Below, piece after piece: positions 9,081-16,967 of a stretch of 64,000 bases of DNA (position 1 is the first letter of the stretch; every line of letters begins with the position of its first letter). Source of the stretch: Candidatus Bathyarchaeota archaeon. GTDB lineage: Archaea; Thermoproteota; Bathyarchaeia; TCS64. The translations under genes and the position numbers were made by a program. The stretch is from NCBI GenBank assembly GCA_020346605.1, contig CP070784.1, positions 1,895,365 through 1,959,364 of the forward strand, written 5' to 3'. The notes beneath the pieces were generated by a model. It did not search any database. It saw nothing but the letters and a program-made list of their open reading frames with translations, and was not told the origin of the DNA.

Positions 9081-10022
9081 CTACTGTCGTGCGCGCGCGC
9101 GAGCAGTGGACGGCTGCTGGCCCTCAGACAGCGACGCCTGGGTGGCCGAGACCTTATCTGCCATCGATGCGATGACCTTGGCGGCTGCATCCCTGGACAG
9201 CCTCTCGGCTGACAATAGGTCGCCCGTAGCAAGCTTGCCCCTGGCCTCTTCCAGCATACTCTCGGCCTCAACAACATCGGCTTTGACCAACCTCGCCTCG
9301 TCGATCGCCACCTCAGCCTCTTCGATCAGCAGCTTGATGTAATCGACGTGCACCACCGTGACCCTGACATCGTCGAAGTAGGCGTGGCTGCGTGGTCCGC
9401 ACTCGAACCCGATGGGGCCGGAGAGAAACAGGTCGTCCTCGTCCACGCACTCCATCTTGAGCTCGTCATCAACGTAAACCCAGAACTCGCCTCCTATTCA
9501 GACAATCTTGAAGACATACCAGGCGCCGTCACCGCACACCAAATCGACTTTCGCCATGTTTGAGAACTCTCCCCTGTTTTGGTTAGCGAACGCTGGGTCT
9601 TGTTGAGGGACGCTGACGAAGTACCTCTTCCCATCGTCCCCCAGCCTTACGCTGATGCGGGCGTCCTCCTCCTCGTGTACATTCACGAGTTTGACCCTGA
9701 CCGTGAGCGTGTAGTCCGTCCAGTCCGGGTCCCCCACTCTGGTCCACAGGGTCCCCTTCAGGCTAAGGACCTTGTTTCCGTCGTCGTCCAACACCTTCCA
9801 TGAGGTCCCGTAGGAGGCGTCGGGTGGGATGTAGATTTCCTAGGCGTCCTCATCGAAGTCATCAAAGTCGTCCTGGAAGACCGCGCAGGTGTGCTCCTCC
9901 TCAGCTGCGACCCACTGGGAGGCAGTAAGCGATAGAATTAGGATGACGGCGAAAATCACATGCAGTGAGCGATGCACTAGGTTACCAAGAAGGATCGGTG
10001 CGGTCCTCGCATTCCATCCCAT
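9081..10022 (-). pseudogene. Secreted LamG/DUF1080-like beta-sandwich protein broken by two in-frame stops
   Basis: One reading frame of 314 codons runs the whole length but contains TAG at 9840-9842 and TGA at 9498-9500. Homology-like sequence continues smoothly across both: DEDA-stop-EIYIPPDASYGTSWKVL and YVFKIV-stop-IGGEFWVYVDD. The order is signal peptide (about residues 17-41, ending near WVAAEE), a concanavalin-like sheet domain, then a helical coiled-coil tail rich in Ala and Glu. TAG and TGA end other genes here normally, so decay is more likely than recoding. A T-rich TATA-like element lies upstream at 10051-10060. It may bind or cleave carbohydrate, but this is not shown. Confidence 0.7.
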
Positions 10023-10050
10023 TTTTCCATATCAGCTAAAATTAAAAGAA

Positions 10051-10060
10051 ATTTAAAAAA
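10051..10060 (-). promoter_or_regulatory. TATA-like element of the LamG-type pseudogene
   Basis: TTTTTTAAAT on the minus strand, ending 29 nt before the start at 10022. The divergent region 10023-10341 otherwise shows only a second TATA-like element (TTTTTAAAAT near 10283-10292) that would serve the membrane protein gene. Confidence 0.4.
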
Positions 10061-10341
10061 TTATCTCATCCAAAGAAACCTCTGTAATGAATCCTACTGC
10101 TTGAATAATAAAAAGGAATCAAGGATGTCGTCCAATGGATGAGGATCGGGGTGTTGACTCATTGACATGACTTCGTAGCATACGTGGGCAACATATTCCA
10201 ACTCTTCACGTGCTGGACGATTCACTTCGAGGAGGTGATGCCAAAGCCCTTCAACCATCGTCTACCCCAACCAACGTAAAAAAATTTTTAAAATTCAACG
10301 GTAGAAACATTAAACCTAACAGTACACCCCCAGGTGTCCGG

Positions 10342-11166
10342 ATGAAGGAAAAAGACTGGAGAACAGCCCTGTCATACAAGCTATCCCTCGGCGTCGTAGC
10401 GCTGACCCTCATTGTATCCCTGATAGACCTCCTCCACCCGCCCATCTTCCTGAAGGAGACCGCCTCAGCAAAGGCCCAAGTGATAGGGCAGGACCTCGTC
10501 AACCTGGCCCTCGGGATACCTGCCCTGATTGCCTCCATGGACCGCTCAAGGCGGGGCTCGTATAAAGCCCGGATGATCTGGCTCGGCCTGCTGGCGTATT
10601 TCGCCTACACCTTCCTCTCCTACGCCGTGCTCTTCAAGTTAAACCCAGGCTTCCTGGCATACACCGCGGCTTTTGGGCTCAGCCTCTACGCGACGCTCCT
10701 CAACCTCTCGGGGATGGACGTGGACAGGCTGGATGTAGACGTGACCCCTAGCGTCAGGAAGTGGACCCCTTACTCGATGATGCTGATACTCATAATCATC
10801 GCCATCCTCTGGAGCCCCGACGTCACCACATACTACACGGCGGGTACAATACCGCCGAGTATCACCGTGGACGGGGCGCACACCCTCATAATCCCCTTCC
10901 AGGACTACGCCATCGTCCTCCCCCTGACGCTCCTCACCGCATGGCTCGCATATAGAGGGGAGACCCTCGGCTTCATACTCGCCCCCGTCGTCCTGGTCAA
11001 GGCCCTCAGCATAGCCCTAGCGGTGTTGGGCATGATCGTCGCCATGCAGTACTACGGTACCCCAGCCATCCTGGGCCAGGTCATAGTGTTTGTGATCGGC
11101 TCGTTGATCGTCGGAGCGTACACTCGCCACTACTTAAGCGGCATAGAGATTAGAGAATCATTATAA
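10342..11166 (+). CDS. Polytopic membrane protein of unknown function
   Basis: About 274 residues with seven or eight hydrophobic helices, for example GVVALTLIVSLIDLL, YSMMLILIIIAILW and VIVFVIGSLIVGAY. A longer in-frame start at 10210 is rejected because the extra 44 residues are polar and sit over the AT-rich promoter zone. The ATG at 10342 begins MKEKDWRTALSYKL. I recognise no catalytic motif. It ends about 20 nt before the tRNA-Gln 3' remnant at 11188 and belongs to the island. Confidence 0.75.
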   Translation: MKEKDWRTALSYKLSLGVVALTLIVSLIDLLHPPIFLKETASAKAQVIGQDLVNLALGIPALIASMDRSRRGSYKARMIWLGLLAYFAYTFLSYAVLFKLNPGFLAYTAAFGLSLYATLLNLSGMDVDRLDVDVTPSVRKWTPYSMMLILIIIAILWSPDVTTYYTAGTIPPSITVDGAHTLIIPFQDYAIVLPLTLLTAWLAYRGETLGFILAPVVLVKALSIALAVLGMIVAMQYYGTPAILGQVIVFVIGSLIVGAYTRHYLSGIEIRESL

Positions 11167-11187
11167 ACCGATGATAAAAGGCCGACT

Positions 11188-11223
11188 CCTCCGACGCGAG
11201 TCCGAATCTCGCCTAGACTATCA
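11188..11223 (+). repeat. Degenerate copy of the tRNA-Gln 3' end
   Basis: 31 of 36 bases match tRNA-Gln 4228-4263, in the same orientation, including a 13-nt perfect block at 11189-11201 and an 11-nt block at 11203-11213. The 5' half of the tRNA is missing. This is the structure left downstream when an integrating element enters the 3' part of a tRNA gene. Confidence 0.75.
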
Positions 11224-11313
11224 GTGTCACACATTGTCCATTAAAGCCATGCCTCGAATTTGCAGCCCGATTAACTGCCATGTTTTTTAGCATCATAGAG
11301 TCTTCTTGAAACC

Positions 11314-12999
11314 ATGCGAAGCCTGAGGACGTACCTGGAGAGGCTGTGGAACATCGCTCCAGATCAGCTTGTGACCGTGAGAGAGCCCGTTGACTGGAGG
11401 TACGAGGTCACCGTACACGTCGCCGAGATGGAGAAGAGAGACCGCAACCCCGCGCTGCTCTTCGAGAGAGTGAAGGGTCACTCCATGCCACTGCTCGTCA
11501 ACCTGTTCGGGAACGTCGACAGGATATCCCTGGCTCTGGGAGAGAAATCCCACGTGAGCGGCGGCAGGCTGGAGTTCTACGATGAATGGAACAGGCTGTT
11601 CGCCAGGGGCGTTGCCCCAGTCCACGTCAAAGACGGCCCGGTGAAGGAGATCCGCCTCAGGGGGGCCGACGTCGACCTGACCTCCCTCCCCATCCCTAGG
11701 TTCTACGAGCAGGACGGCGGCAGGTACGTCACGGCAGGGCTCGTGGCGGCGAGGGACCCCGGGAACCCCGAGGAGATGAACCTCTCGTACGTCAGGATGC
11801 ACCTGAAGGGCAGGGACAGGTTCGGCGTCAGCCTCCACTCCAGGGGGCACATGTGGCAGGACTTCGAGAGCTCCAAGGAGGCGGGGGACCCACTCGACGT
11901 GGCGGTGATCATAGGGGCGCACCCTGCGATATACCTCGCGGCGGCGGCCAAGATAACCGACGAGTACCGGAAGGCGGGGGCCCTCCTCGGCGAGGCCGTT
12001 GAGCTGGTCCGCTGCGAGACAGTGGACGTGCCCGTCCCCGCACAGGCCGAGGTAGTGCTGGAGGGGCAGATAACACTGGAGGAGGAGGACGAGGGGCCCT
12101 TCACGGAGTACACTGGGTACATCAGCGGAAGGTCGACAAGGAACCAGCTCCGGGTCTCCGCCGTCACGCGCAGGGAGGACGCCATCTTCCTCGCCGTCGC
12201 CCCCAGCAACTCCGCGGAGCACCTGCTCCTCAGCGGCCTCCCAAAGCAGGCGAGGATCTCCAGGGCCATCGCCGACTTCACACACACCCCCGCTCTGGGG
12301 GACATATCCTGGCCGGTCTGGGGCACCCACTTCGTCTGCCTGATCTCCATCAGGGAGCCGGTCCGCCAGACCCCCGGCCTCGCCAAGCAGCTGGGGCTCC
12401 TGCTGCTGGGGCTGGACCACTACGTCAAGATGGTCGCGATCCTCCCCGCCGAGACCGACCTCTCCAACATGCCGGAAGTCCTGGGTACCGTGGCCCTCAG
12501 GTGCGACTTCAGGGAGGGCTCGGGCCTAGAGACTCTCGGGGAGGTGTTCAGCCAGTGGCTGGACCCCTCTTCGCCCCGGGCGGGCACTTCCTCGAAGATG
12601 ATCATAGACGCCACGGGCCCCGCGGTCCAACCCCTCGAGCCCTTGTCCGGGGCCAGAGAGGGAGCCGCCACCGGCGCGGAGGGGATCGTGGACTTTGCGT
12701 TTCCCTGCGAAGGCGACCCGAGCCTAAGCGTGGTCATCGTGGAGTCTAGAACCCAAGATCTGACGGGGCTGCTCGGTGCGGCGACTCTGGGTCGGAGCAG
12801 GCTGATCGTGTGCGTGAACGCCGACATAGACATCCGGGATGGCAGACAGGTGCTCTGGGCCGTTGCGACGAGGCTCCAGCCCGCCTCCGACGCCATCGTC
12901 AGGGACGGCAGGATGATACTCGACGCCAGGAAGGGGGACGGCTGGACTGCGAGGAAGGCATCCCTCCCCTCATCCACACGCCATGCAGGTGGAATCTAG
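11314..12999 (+). CDS. UbiD-family prenylated-FMN decarboxylase
   Basis: A 561-residue UbiD-type enzyme. Family members add or remove a carboxyl group on aromatic or unsaturated acids using prenylated FMN. The residues corresponding to the known Asn/Arg and Glu/Glu pairs are visible: N156 and R161 in NLSYVRMHLKGRDRFG, and E260 and E265 in DEGPFTEYTGY. The partner prenyl-FMN synthase (UbiX) is not in the window. The gene lies between two tRNA-Gln 3' remnants, so it may have arrived as a block of its own, although its GC content looks native. The last dozen residues look like random extension. The substrate is unknown. Confidence 0.88.
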   Translation: MRSLRTYLERLWNIAPDQLVTVREPVDWRYEVTVHVAEMEKRDRNPALLFERVKGHSMPLLVNLFGNVDRISLALGEKSHVSGGRLEFYDEWNRLFARGVAPVHVKDGPVKEIRLRGADVDLTSLPIPRFYEQDGGRYVTAGLVAARDPGNPEEMNLSYVRMHLKGRDRFGVSLHSRGHMWQDFESSKEAGDPLDVAVIIGAHPAIYLAAAAKITDEYRKAGALLGEAVELVRCETVDVPVPAQAEVVLEGQITLEEEDEGPFTEYTGYISGRSTRNQLRVSAVTRREDAIFLAVAPSNSAEHLLLSGLPKQARISRAIADFTHTPALGDISWPVWGTHFVCLISIREPVRQTPGLAKQLGLLLLGLDHYVKMVAILPAETDLSNMPEVLGTVALRCDFREGSGLETLGEVFSQWLDPSSPRAGTSSKMIIDATGPAVQPLEPLSGAREGAATGAEGIVDFAFPCEGDPSLSVVIVESRTQDLTGLLGAATLGRSRLIVCVNADIDIRDGRQVLWAVATRLQPASDAIVRDGRMILDARKGDGWTARKASLPSSTRHAGGI

Positions 13000-13051
13000 T
13001 ACTCAGGGGTTGAACCGTCCTTCAAACTTCCTTTTATTCCACTCACCTCAT

Positions 13052-13106
13052 GGACAGGGGGATCTTTGATCCTTCGACGGGAGTTCGAAACTCGCACGGA
13101 CTACCA
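13052..13106 (+). repeat. Second degenerate copy of the tRNA-Gln 3' end
   Basis: The last 36 bases (13071-13106) match tRNA-Gln 4228-4263 at 31 positions. Similarity extends left through GGACA and CTTTG of the D-arm/anticodon region, with a short deletion. It ends in CTACCA like the tRNA. It has lost a proper acceptor 5' strand, so it is not a functional tRNA. Confidence 0.75.
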
Positions 13107-13109
13107 TTG

Positions 13110-13538
13110 TCATTGATCCTGCTTGAAACTGGACACTTCCCCCACTCGCATCCACCTGTCGCCCCGTCGCCGGTACAGGGTTATCCAGGCGCAGGTGAAG
13201 TCCAGATCCCTCTCGGAGCCGCCGTCTGCCGTGCGCCCCGCAACCTTCACCTTCACAACGCTCCACGCTACCGAGCCGTCGTCAGAGAAGTCGACTATCG
13301 GTTCGCGCAGGTCCCGGTACTCCGAGAACTCAGTGCTGTTCAGGTAGTTGGCGAACGTCGACCTGATCTCCTCCTGGGTCGGGCGACGTATCTCCCCGTT
13401 CGAGACGGAGATGAAGTCCTCGGATATGTCCCTGACTAGGGAGTCCACGTCCTTGTTCCAGTGAGCCTCGATCGTTGCCCTGTGGAGGTCCAAGATCTGC
13501 CTCCTAAGAGCCTCGAAGTCTGGACTGTCTTCGACCAT
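13110..13538 (-). CDS. SnoaL/DUF4440-like protein of the NTF2 fold
   Basis: A 142-residue protein with an N-terminal helix (FEALRRQILDLHRATIEAHWNKD), the DFISVSNGEI strand and a closing sheet ending DRWMRVGEVSSFK. This is the layout of SnoaL-like/DUF4440 NTF2-fold proteins, which act as small isomerases, hydratases or binding proteins. No decisive catalytic residue can be named. It is divergent from the FAH-family gene and begins 4 nt beyond the last tRNA-Gln remnant. Confidence 0.75.
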   Translation of the reverse strand: MVEDSPDFEALRRQILDLHRATIEAHWNKDVDSLVRDISEDFISVSNGEIRRPTQEEIRSTFANYLNSTEFSEYRDLREPIVDFSDDGSVAWSVVKVKVAGRTADGGSERDLDFTCAWITLYRRRGDRWMRVGEVSSFKQDQ

Positions 13539-13649
13539 GAGCTGCTCACCTGACCGAGAGTTGTTCGGTGAAGAATGTAAGATGTTCGGACCAGCTCAGC
13601 CCCCGGAGCTCGCAGCTGGTTGGACCTCCGTTCCCTGCGCGGATGCAAG

Positions 13650-13660
13650 ATAATATATGG
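13650..13660 (+). promoter_or_regulatory. TATA box of the FAH-family gene
   Basis: ATAATATATGG, centred about 37 nt before the ATG at 13692. Confidence 0.6.
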
Positions 13661-13691
13661 AATATTGGTATTCATACCTCAGGTTTGACGT

Positions 13692-14555
13692 ATGAAGTTC
13701 GTGTTCTACGACGATTTCAAGCCCGGGCTGCTCAAGGGAGACCGGGTCGTCGACATCAGCGACGTGCTGGTGGGCATCGAGGGGCAGACTCCGCAGCTCC
13801 TGCTGGAGGGTTTCATAACAAAATATGAAGAGCTGAAGGCCGGACTCGAGAAGGCGCTGCAGGAGAGGGAGGGGGTCCCCGTCGGGGGCGTCCGTCTCAG
13901 GCAGCCCGTGCCCAAGCCGGGGCTGATGCTCTGCGGCATCGGTGGCTTCGGCGAGGGGGAGGGGAGGAAGCGCCCGCTGGACTTCTTCCTCAAGGGCTGG
14001 ACATCCATCTGCGGCCCCGGGGACACCGTGACGCTCCCCCGCCACGAGGCCAGGATCTTCAACCACGAGGTGGAGTTGGGCGTCGTCTTCTGCAAGGAGA
14101 CCAAGGACGTCTCCAGGGAGGAGGCGATGGACAGCGTCTTCGGGTATACCATCATGTGCGACGTCTCCGCCCGTGGCGTCCCGGACACCAGCGGCTTCTG
14201 GCCGCAGAAGAGCTTCGACAACTTCGGCCCCATGGGGCCCTGTCTGGTCACCAAGGACGAGATCCCGGACCCCTACGACTTGGCCATCAAGCTCTGGGTG
14301 AACGGGGAGATCCGGCAGGACTACAACACCGACGACATGAGCTGGGACCTCCCGGAGAAGATCAGGTTCCTCTCCGAGATCTGCACCCTCAACGTCGGCG
14401 ACTTCATGGCCTGCGGGACCAACCACCACGGGCTCGGGCCACTCCAAGACGGGGACGTCGTGGAGATGGAGATAGAGAGGATCGGCAGGATCGCCTTCAA
14501 CGTCGAGGACCCACACAAACGGTTCTGGGACGTCAAGGAGAACACCCGACCCTAA
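13692..14555 (+). CDS. Fumarylacetoacetate hydrolase-family protein
   Basis: A 287-residue FAH-fold enzyme. Members cleave C-C bonds in or isomerise/hydrate 2-oxo acid intermediates of aromatic or sugar catabolism with a Mg or Mn ion. The metal-binding pattern is visible in FNHEVELGVV, then GYTIMCDVSARG, and KSFDNFGPMGPCLV. The C-terminal GTNHHGLGPLQDGDVVEMEIERIG is the usual final sheet. It lies close to a UbiD decarboxylase and an amidohydrolase, which hints at degradation of ring or dicarboxylate compounds, but no pathway can be fixed. Confidence 0.88.
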   Translation: MKFVFYDDFKPGLLKGDRVVDISDVLVGIEGQTPQLLLEGFITKYEELKAGLEKALQEREGVPVGGVRLRQPVPKPGLMLCGIGGFGEGEGRKRPLDFFLKGWTSICGPGDTVTLPRHEARIFNHEVELGVVFCKETKDVSREEAMDSVFGYTIMCDVSARGVPDTSGFWPQKSFDNFGPMGPCLVTKDEIPDPYDLAIKLWVNGEIRQDYNTDDMSWDLPEKIRFLSEICTLNVGDFMACGTNHHGLGPLQDGDVVEMEIERIGRIAFNVEDPHKRFWDVKENTRP

Positions 14556-14602
14556 AACCCCTTTTTTATCACATTCTCTGGGCCCGATACGCACAATAGA
14601 AA

Positions 14603-14712
14603 AATGGGGAGCTATGCGCACTCCCAGTTGGGGGGGAGTGCGGATTCAGGATAGATTCGCTTCTCTATCGACACCCCACCGCCACTACATCATATCCCGC
14701 AGGACATTATAA
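14603..14712 (-). ncRNA. Possible small RNA or strong terminator hairpin between convergent genes
   Basis: In the 223-nt gap, CGCACTCCC (14617-14625) pairs perfectly with GGGAGTGCG (14634-14642). On the minus strand the hairpin is followed by a T-run near 14600-14605, and a TATA-like TTATAATG lies about 60 nt before it (14704-14711). This could be a short minus-strand transcript with its own promoter and terminator, or simply a terminator. No known RNA family is recognised. Confidence 0.25.
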
Positions 14713-14778
14713 ACTGTTATGTGTTGTTCCCTCGACCGACAGGCAAATTGTTCCGGCTGACGTTCCAAGTGGGCGCCA

Positions 14779-15144
14779 TCAGAAGGAGACCACGTTTCTG
14801 CTCTCCTTGATCCAGCCAGCAAGGATCCTCATGGAGCCGCGCTCCACGCCCTCCGCTAGGTCGTCTGCGCCCAGGCCCCTGGCGTCCAGGCAGGAGCCAC
14901 AGGCCTTGAACTCGACTCCCCTCTGGGCGAGGGAGCCGATCATCTTCTCTATGTTGTAGTAGCCCTCTGGGGTGCTCTGCCCCCTTTTTGCGGCGAGGAC
15001 GGAGTCTCCCATCAGGAACACCTTGACCTCCATCCCGATCTCCTGCGAGACCGAGGTGGAGGTCAGCCTGAGACCATTCCAAGGCTTGTCAGAGCCGTAC
15101 GGGGAATCGTTGAGAATAATGGTTAGATCGGTCATGACGCACAC
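14779..15144 (-). CDS. DsrE-family protein
   Basis: About 118-121 residues. The N-terminal strand LTIILNDSPYGSDK, KVFLMGDSVLAAKRG in the middle and FKACGSCLDARG with two cysteines near the C-terminal third match DsrE/YchN-like proteins. Some of these carry sulfur on a Cys in the last region. It is a lone gene, unlike the relay operon at 44-46 kb. The start may be the ATG at 15144 or 15135; a TATA-like element lies at about 15163-15175. Confidence 0.8.
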   Translation of the reverse strand: MCVMTDLTIILNDSPYGSDKPWNGLRLTSTSVSQEIGMEVKVFLMGDSVLAAKRGQSTPEGYYNIEKMIGSLAQRGVEFKACGSCLDARGLGADDLAEGVERGSMRILAGWIKESRNVVSF

Positions 15145-15240
15145 CGTCTACGACTTGTCAACGTCAATAATAAGGATGTTCTAAAAAGGCCCACGCTGAG
15201 CCACGGGCAGGACAATTATACACCTTGAGACGATCCTAAA

Positions 15241-16314
15241 GTGGTGAGCCCCGAGTTGGACCAGCTCGTGCACCTAGACGTGATCGACTGCCACGTTCAC
15301 ACCTGGATGCTGAGGAACAGCCTGAGCCTGGAGGCCCTGCACGGACAGGGGGAGGCCCTCGCCGAGATAATCGCCGAAGGCAGCTTGAAGAGCATGTACG
15401 TCTTCGACTCCCTCACCCACGCTCCCCTCCTCATTAAGGCCGCTCACCCCGGTCCGTTCTACGCCGGGGGATACGCCCCCTGGACCGGCCGTACGCACCA
15501 GCTCCCGGACCCCGACTGGCCCGCCCACATCGACAGGCTCATCGACCTGGGATACGACGGCATAGGCGAGATGGGCTCCAAGCCCGCCACACGCGACCAG
15601 CACACGTCATTAGACTCCCCCTACTATCGCGACTTCTGGGAGGCTTGCGAGGAGCGGGGGTTCCCCGTCCTCTGCCACGTCGGCGACGTTGAGGACTTCT
15701 GGCGCGAGCACGCTACCCCCGGCTGGGCTAAACAGCGGGGCTGGGGCTACTGGGACGGAGACTATCTTGCTCTGGAGGAGCTCTACGCGGAGATAGAGAG
15801 CGTCCTCGCCCGCCACCCTGGGCTCCCAGTCGTCCTCTGTCACTTCCTGTTCCTCTCCCCCCACCTGGAGCGGGCCGAGGAGTTCCTCGGAGCGCACCCC
15901 AGCGCCCACCTGGACCTCAGCCTCGGCGTGGAGCTCATGTACAACATCAGCCGCCGCCGCGACGAGTACAGGGAGTTCTTCATCCGCCACGGCGACCGCA
16001 TCCTCTTCGGCACCGATATCGGGATGAGCACCACCCTCCCCCAGCACCTCGCCCGGATCCAGATGATACGCAGGTTCCTAGAGACGGACCAGGAGTTCCA
16101 CACCCCGGAGACGGCCGACGACCTCCTCACCAGGTACGAGCTCCCCTACATCGGACTGGACCTCCCCAGTTCCACGCTGGAGAAGATCTACGCGGGGAAC
16201 TTCCAGAGGCTCTGGGGTCACGAGCCAAGGGAGATCGACGTCGAGGCAGCGATCTCCACGTGCGAGGTTGAAGGGAGCCCTGTGATGGCGGAGGCGTTCA
16301 GGGGCCTCGCCTAG
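15241..16314 (+). CDS. Amidohydrolase_2-type metal-dependent hydrolase or decarboxylase
   Basis: A 357-residue TIM-barrel protein. DCHVHTW near residue 17 is the HxH metal motif. LCHVGD and VVLCHFLF supply further His residues, and FGTDIGM near 260 the catalytic Asp. This is the ACMSD/amidohydrolase-2 pattern, whose members decarboxylate or hydrolyse aromatic and related acids. The start is GTG, with an ATTATACA-type TATA box about 25 nt upstream, suggesting leaderless mRNA. Its nearness to the FAH-family and UbiD genes may mean a shared catabolic route. Confidence 0.82.
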   Translation: MVSPELDQLVHLDVIDCHVHTWMLRNSLSLEALHGQGEALAEIIAEGSLKSMYVFDSLTHAPLLIKAAHPGPFYAGGYAPWTGRTHQLPDPDWPAHIDRLIDLGYDGIGEMGSKPATRDQHTSLDSPYYRDFWEACEERGFPVLCHVGDVEDFWREHATPGWAKQRGWGYWDGDYLALEELYAEIESVLARHPGLPVVLCHFLFLSPHLERAEEFLGAHPSAHLDLSLGVELMYNISRRRDEYREFFIRHGDRILFGTDIGMSTTLPQHLARIQMIRRFLETDQEFHTPETADDLLTRYELPYIGLDLPSSTLEKIYAGNFQRLWGHEPREIDVEAAISTCEVEGSPVMAEAFRGLA

Positions 16315-16316
16315 CA

Positions 16317-16478
16317 CTACCAGGCCGCGTTGGTGCCGAAGCCGATGATGTGGTCACACTTCCTGCAGACGTACGCGAAGTGGGGCCTCCAGAACGTCGT
16401 CCTCAGCTGCACCACCTCCACGTTCCTGTTGGAGACCATCTCACCGCACTCCGGGCACTTGCCCACTAAGTAGCTCAT
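16317..16478 (-). CDS. Small zinc-ribbon protein
   Basis: 53 residues with two CxxC knuckles (KCPECGEM and VCRKCDHI) about 30 residues apart, the layout of a single zinc ribbon. The intervening FWRPHFAYV suggests a compact sheet. Its function is unknown. The ATG at 16478 is chosen because a TATA box lies about 35 nt upstream; the longer in-frame reading is not protein-like. It shares that promoter zone with the divergent hypothetical gene. Confidence 0.72.
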   Translation of the reverse strand: MSYLVGKCPECGEMVSNRNVEVVQLRTTFWRPHFAYVCRKCDHIIGFGTNAAW

Positions 16479-16507
16479 GTCAGACCGGTTGAGACTTGGC
16501 CAGGAGG

Positions 16508-16516
16508 GATATAACA
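16508..16516. promoter_or_regulatory. Shared TATA-like element between divergent genes
   Basis: GATATAACA reads as a TATA box on both strands (TGTTATATC on the minus). It lies about 35 nt from the zinc-ribbon start at 16478 and about 42 nt from the start at 16555, so one element may serve both genes. Confidence 0.4.
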
Positions 16517-16554
16517 CCCACGCAGGCCCGTGCGCCGAAAAGGTTCTAAACCTG

Positions 16555-16923
16555 ATGAGCCACACAGCATACGTGCACCCCATGGAGGTCGAGATCAGGC
16601 CCACCGGGAAGGTCGTCGTCCTAGGCCTGGACGAGAGGGCCAAGGAGAACCTGACCTGGTGCGCCGCCACCTTTGGCATCAACCGCCTGTTCTGGGTCGA
16701 CGGCCACCTCATCTGCACCGAGGTTTTCGAGAAGAGCTTCGAGCGCGAGATCGAGAGCGGCGAGTTCCCGATCAGCCAAGTCTGCTACACCAGCCTCCCC
16801 CGCTACTCCAAGATCCTGGAGGTGGAGAAGGGCACCGAGATCCCCGTCGTCGACGCCTCCGACATGGAGATCTACAGGAGGCTGCTGAAGGCGATCAAGG
16901 AGCACGAGAAAAAAGAGGGCTGA
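16555..16923 (+). CDS. Conserved-looking hypothetical protein, 122 residues
   Basis: Begins MSHTAYVHPMEVEIRPTGKV and contains two cysteines (LTWCAATFG, QVCYTS) and a charged C-terminal helix. I do not recognise the family. An in-frame ATG at 16477 would overlap the divergent zinc-ribbon start and precede the promoter, so 16555 is preferred. Codon use is like neighbouring genes, which supports it being real. Confidence 0.65.
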   Translation: MSHTAYVHPMEVEIRPTGKVVVLGLDERAKENLTWCAATFGINRLFWVDGHLICTEVFEKSFEREIESGEFPISQVCYTSLPRYSKILEVEKGTEIPVVDASDMEIYRRLLKAIKEHEKKEG

Positions 16924-16967
16924 CCGCCCTCATACGCCTGTCAGGGAGACCCTGGCCCTCTAGGGCC

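Noticed and set aside
9081..10022. Pyrrolysine (TAG) or selenocysteine (TGA) insertion
   Set aside because: Both codons end many intact genes here, no Pyl or Sec machinery is in the window, and two different recodings in one secreted protein would be unlikely.
11293..12420. A 375-codon minus-strand frame opposite UbiD
   Set aside because: Antisense shadow of a clear UbiD gene.
4188..13106. A live provirus or integrative plasmid in the tRNA-linked region
   Set aside because: No integrase, replication, capsid or conjugation gene is visible; only cargo-like genes and tRNA remnants remain.
13052..13106. A second functional tRNA at 13.05 kb
   Set aside because: No acceptor 5' strand or D arm pairs with the 3' part, so it cannot fold as a tRNA.
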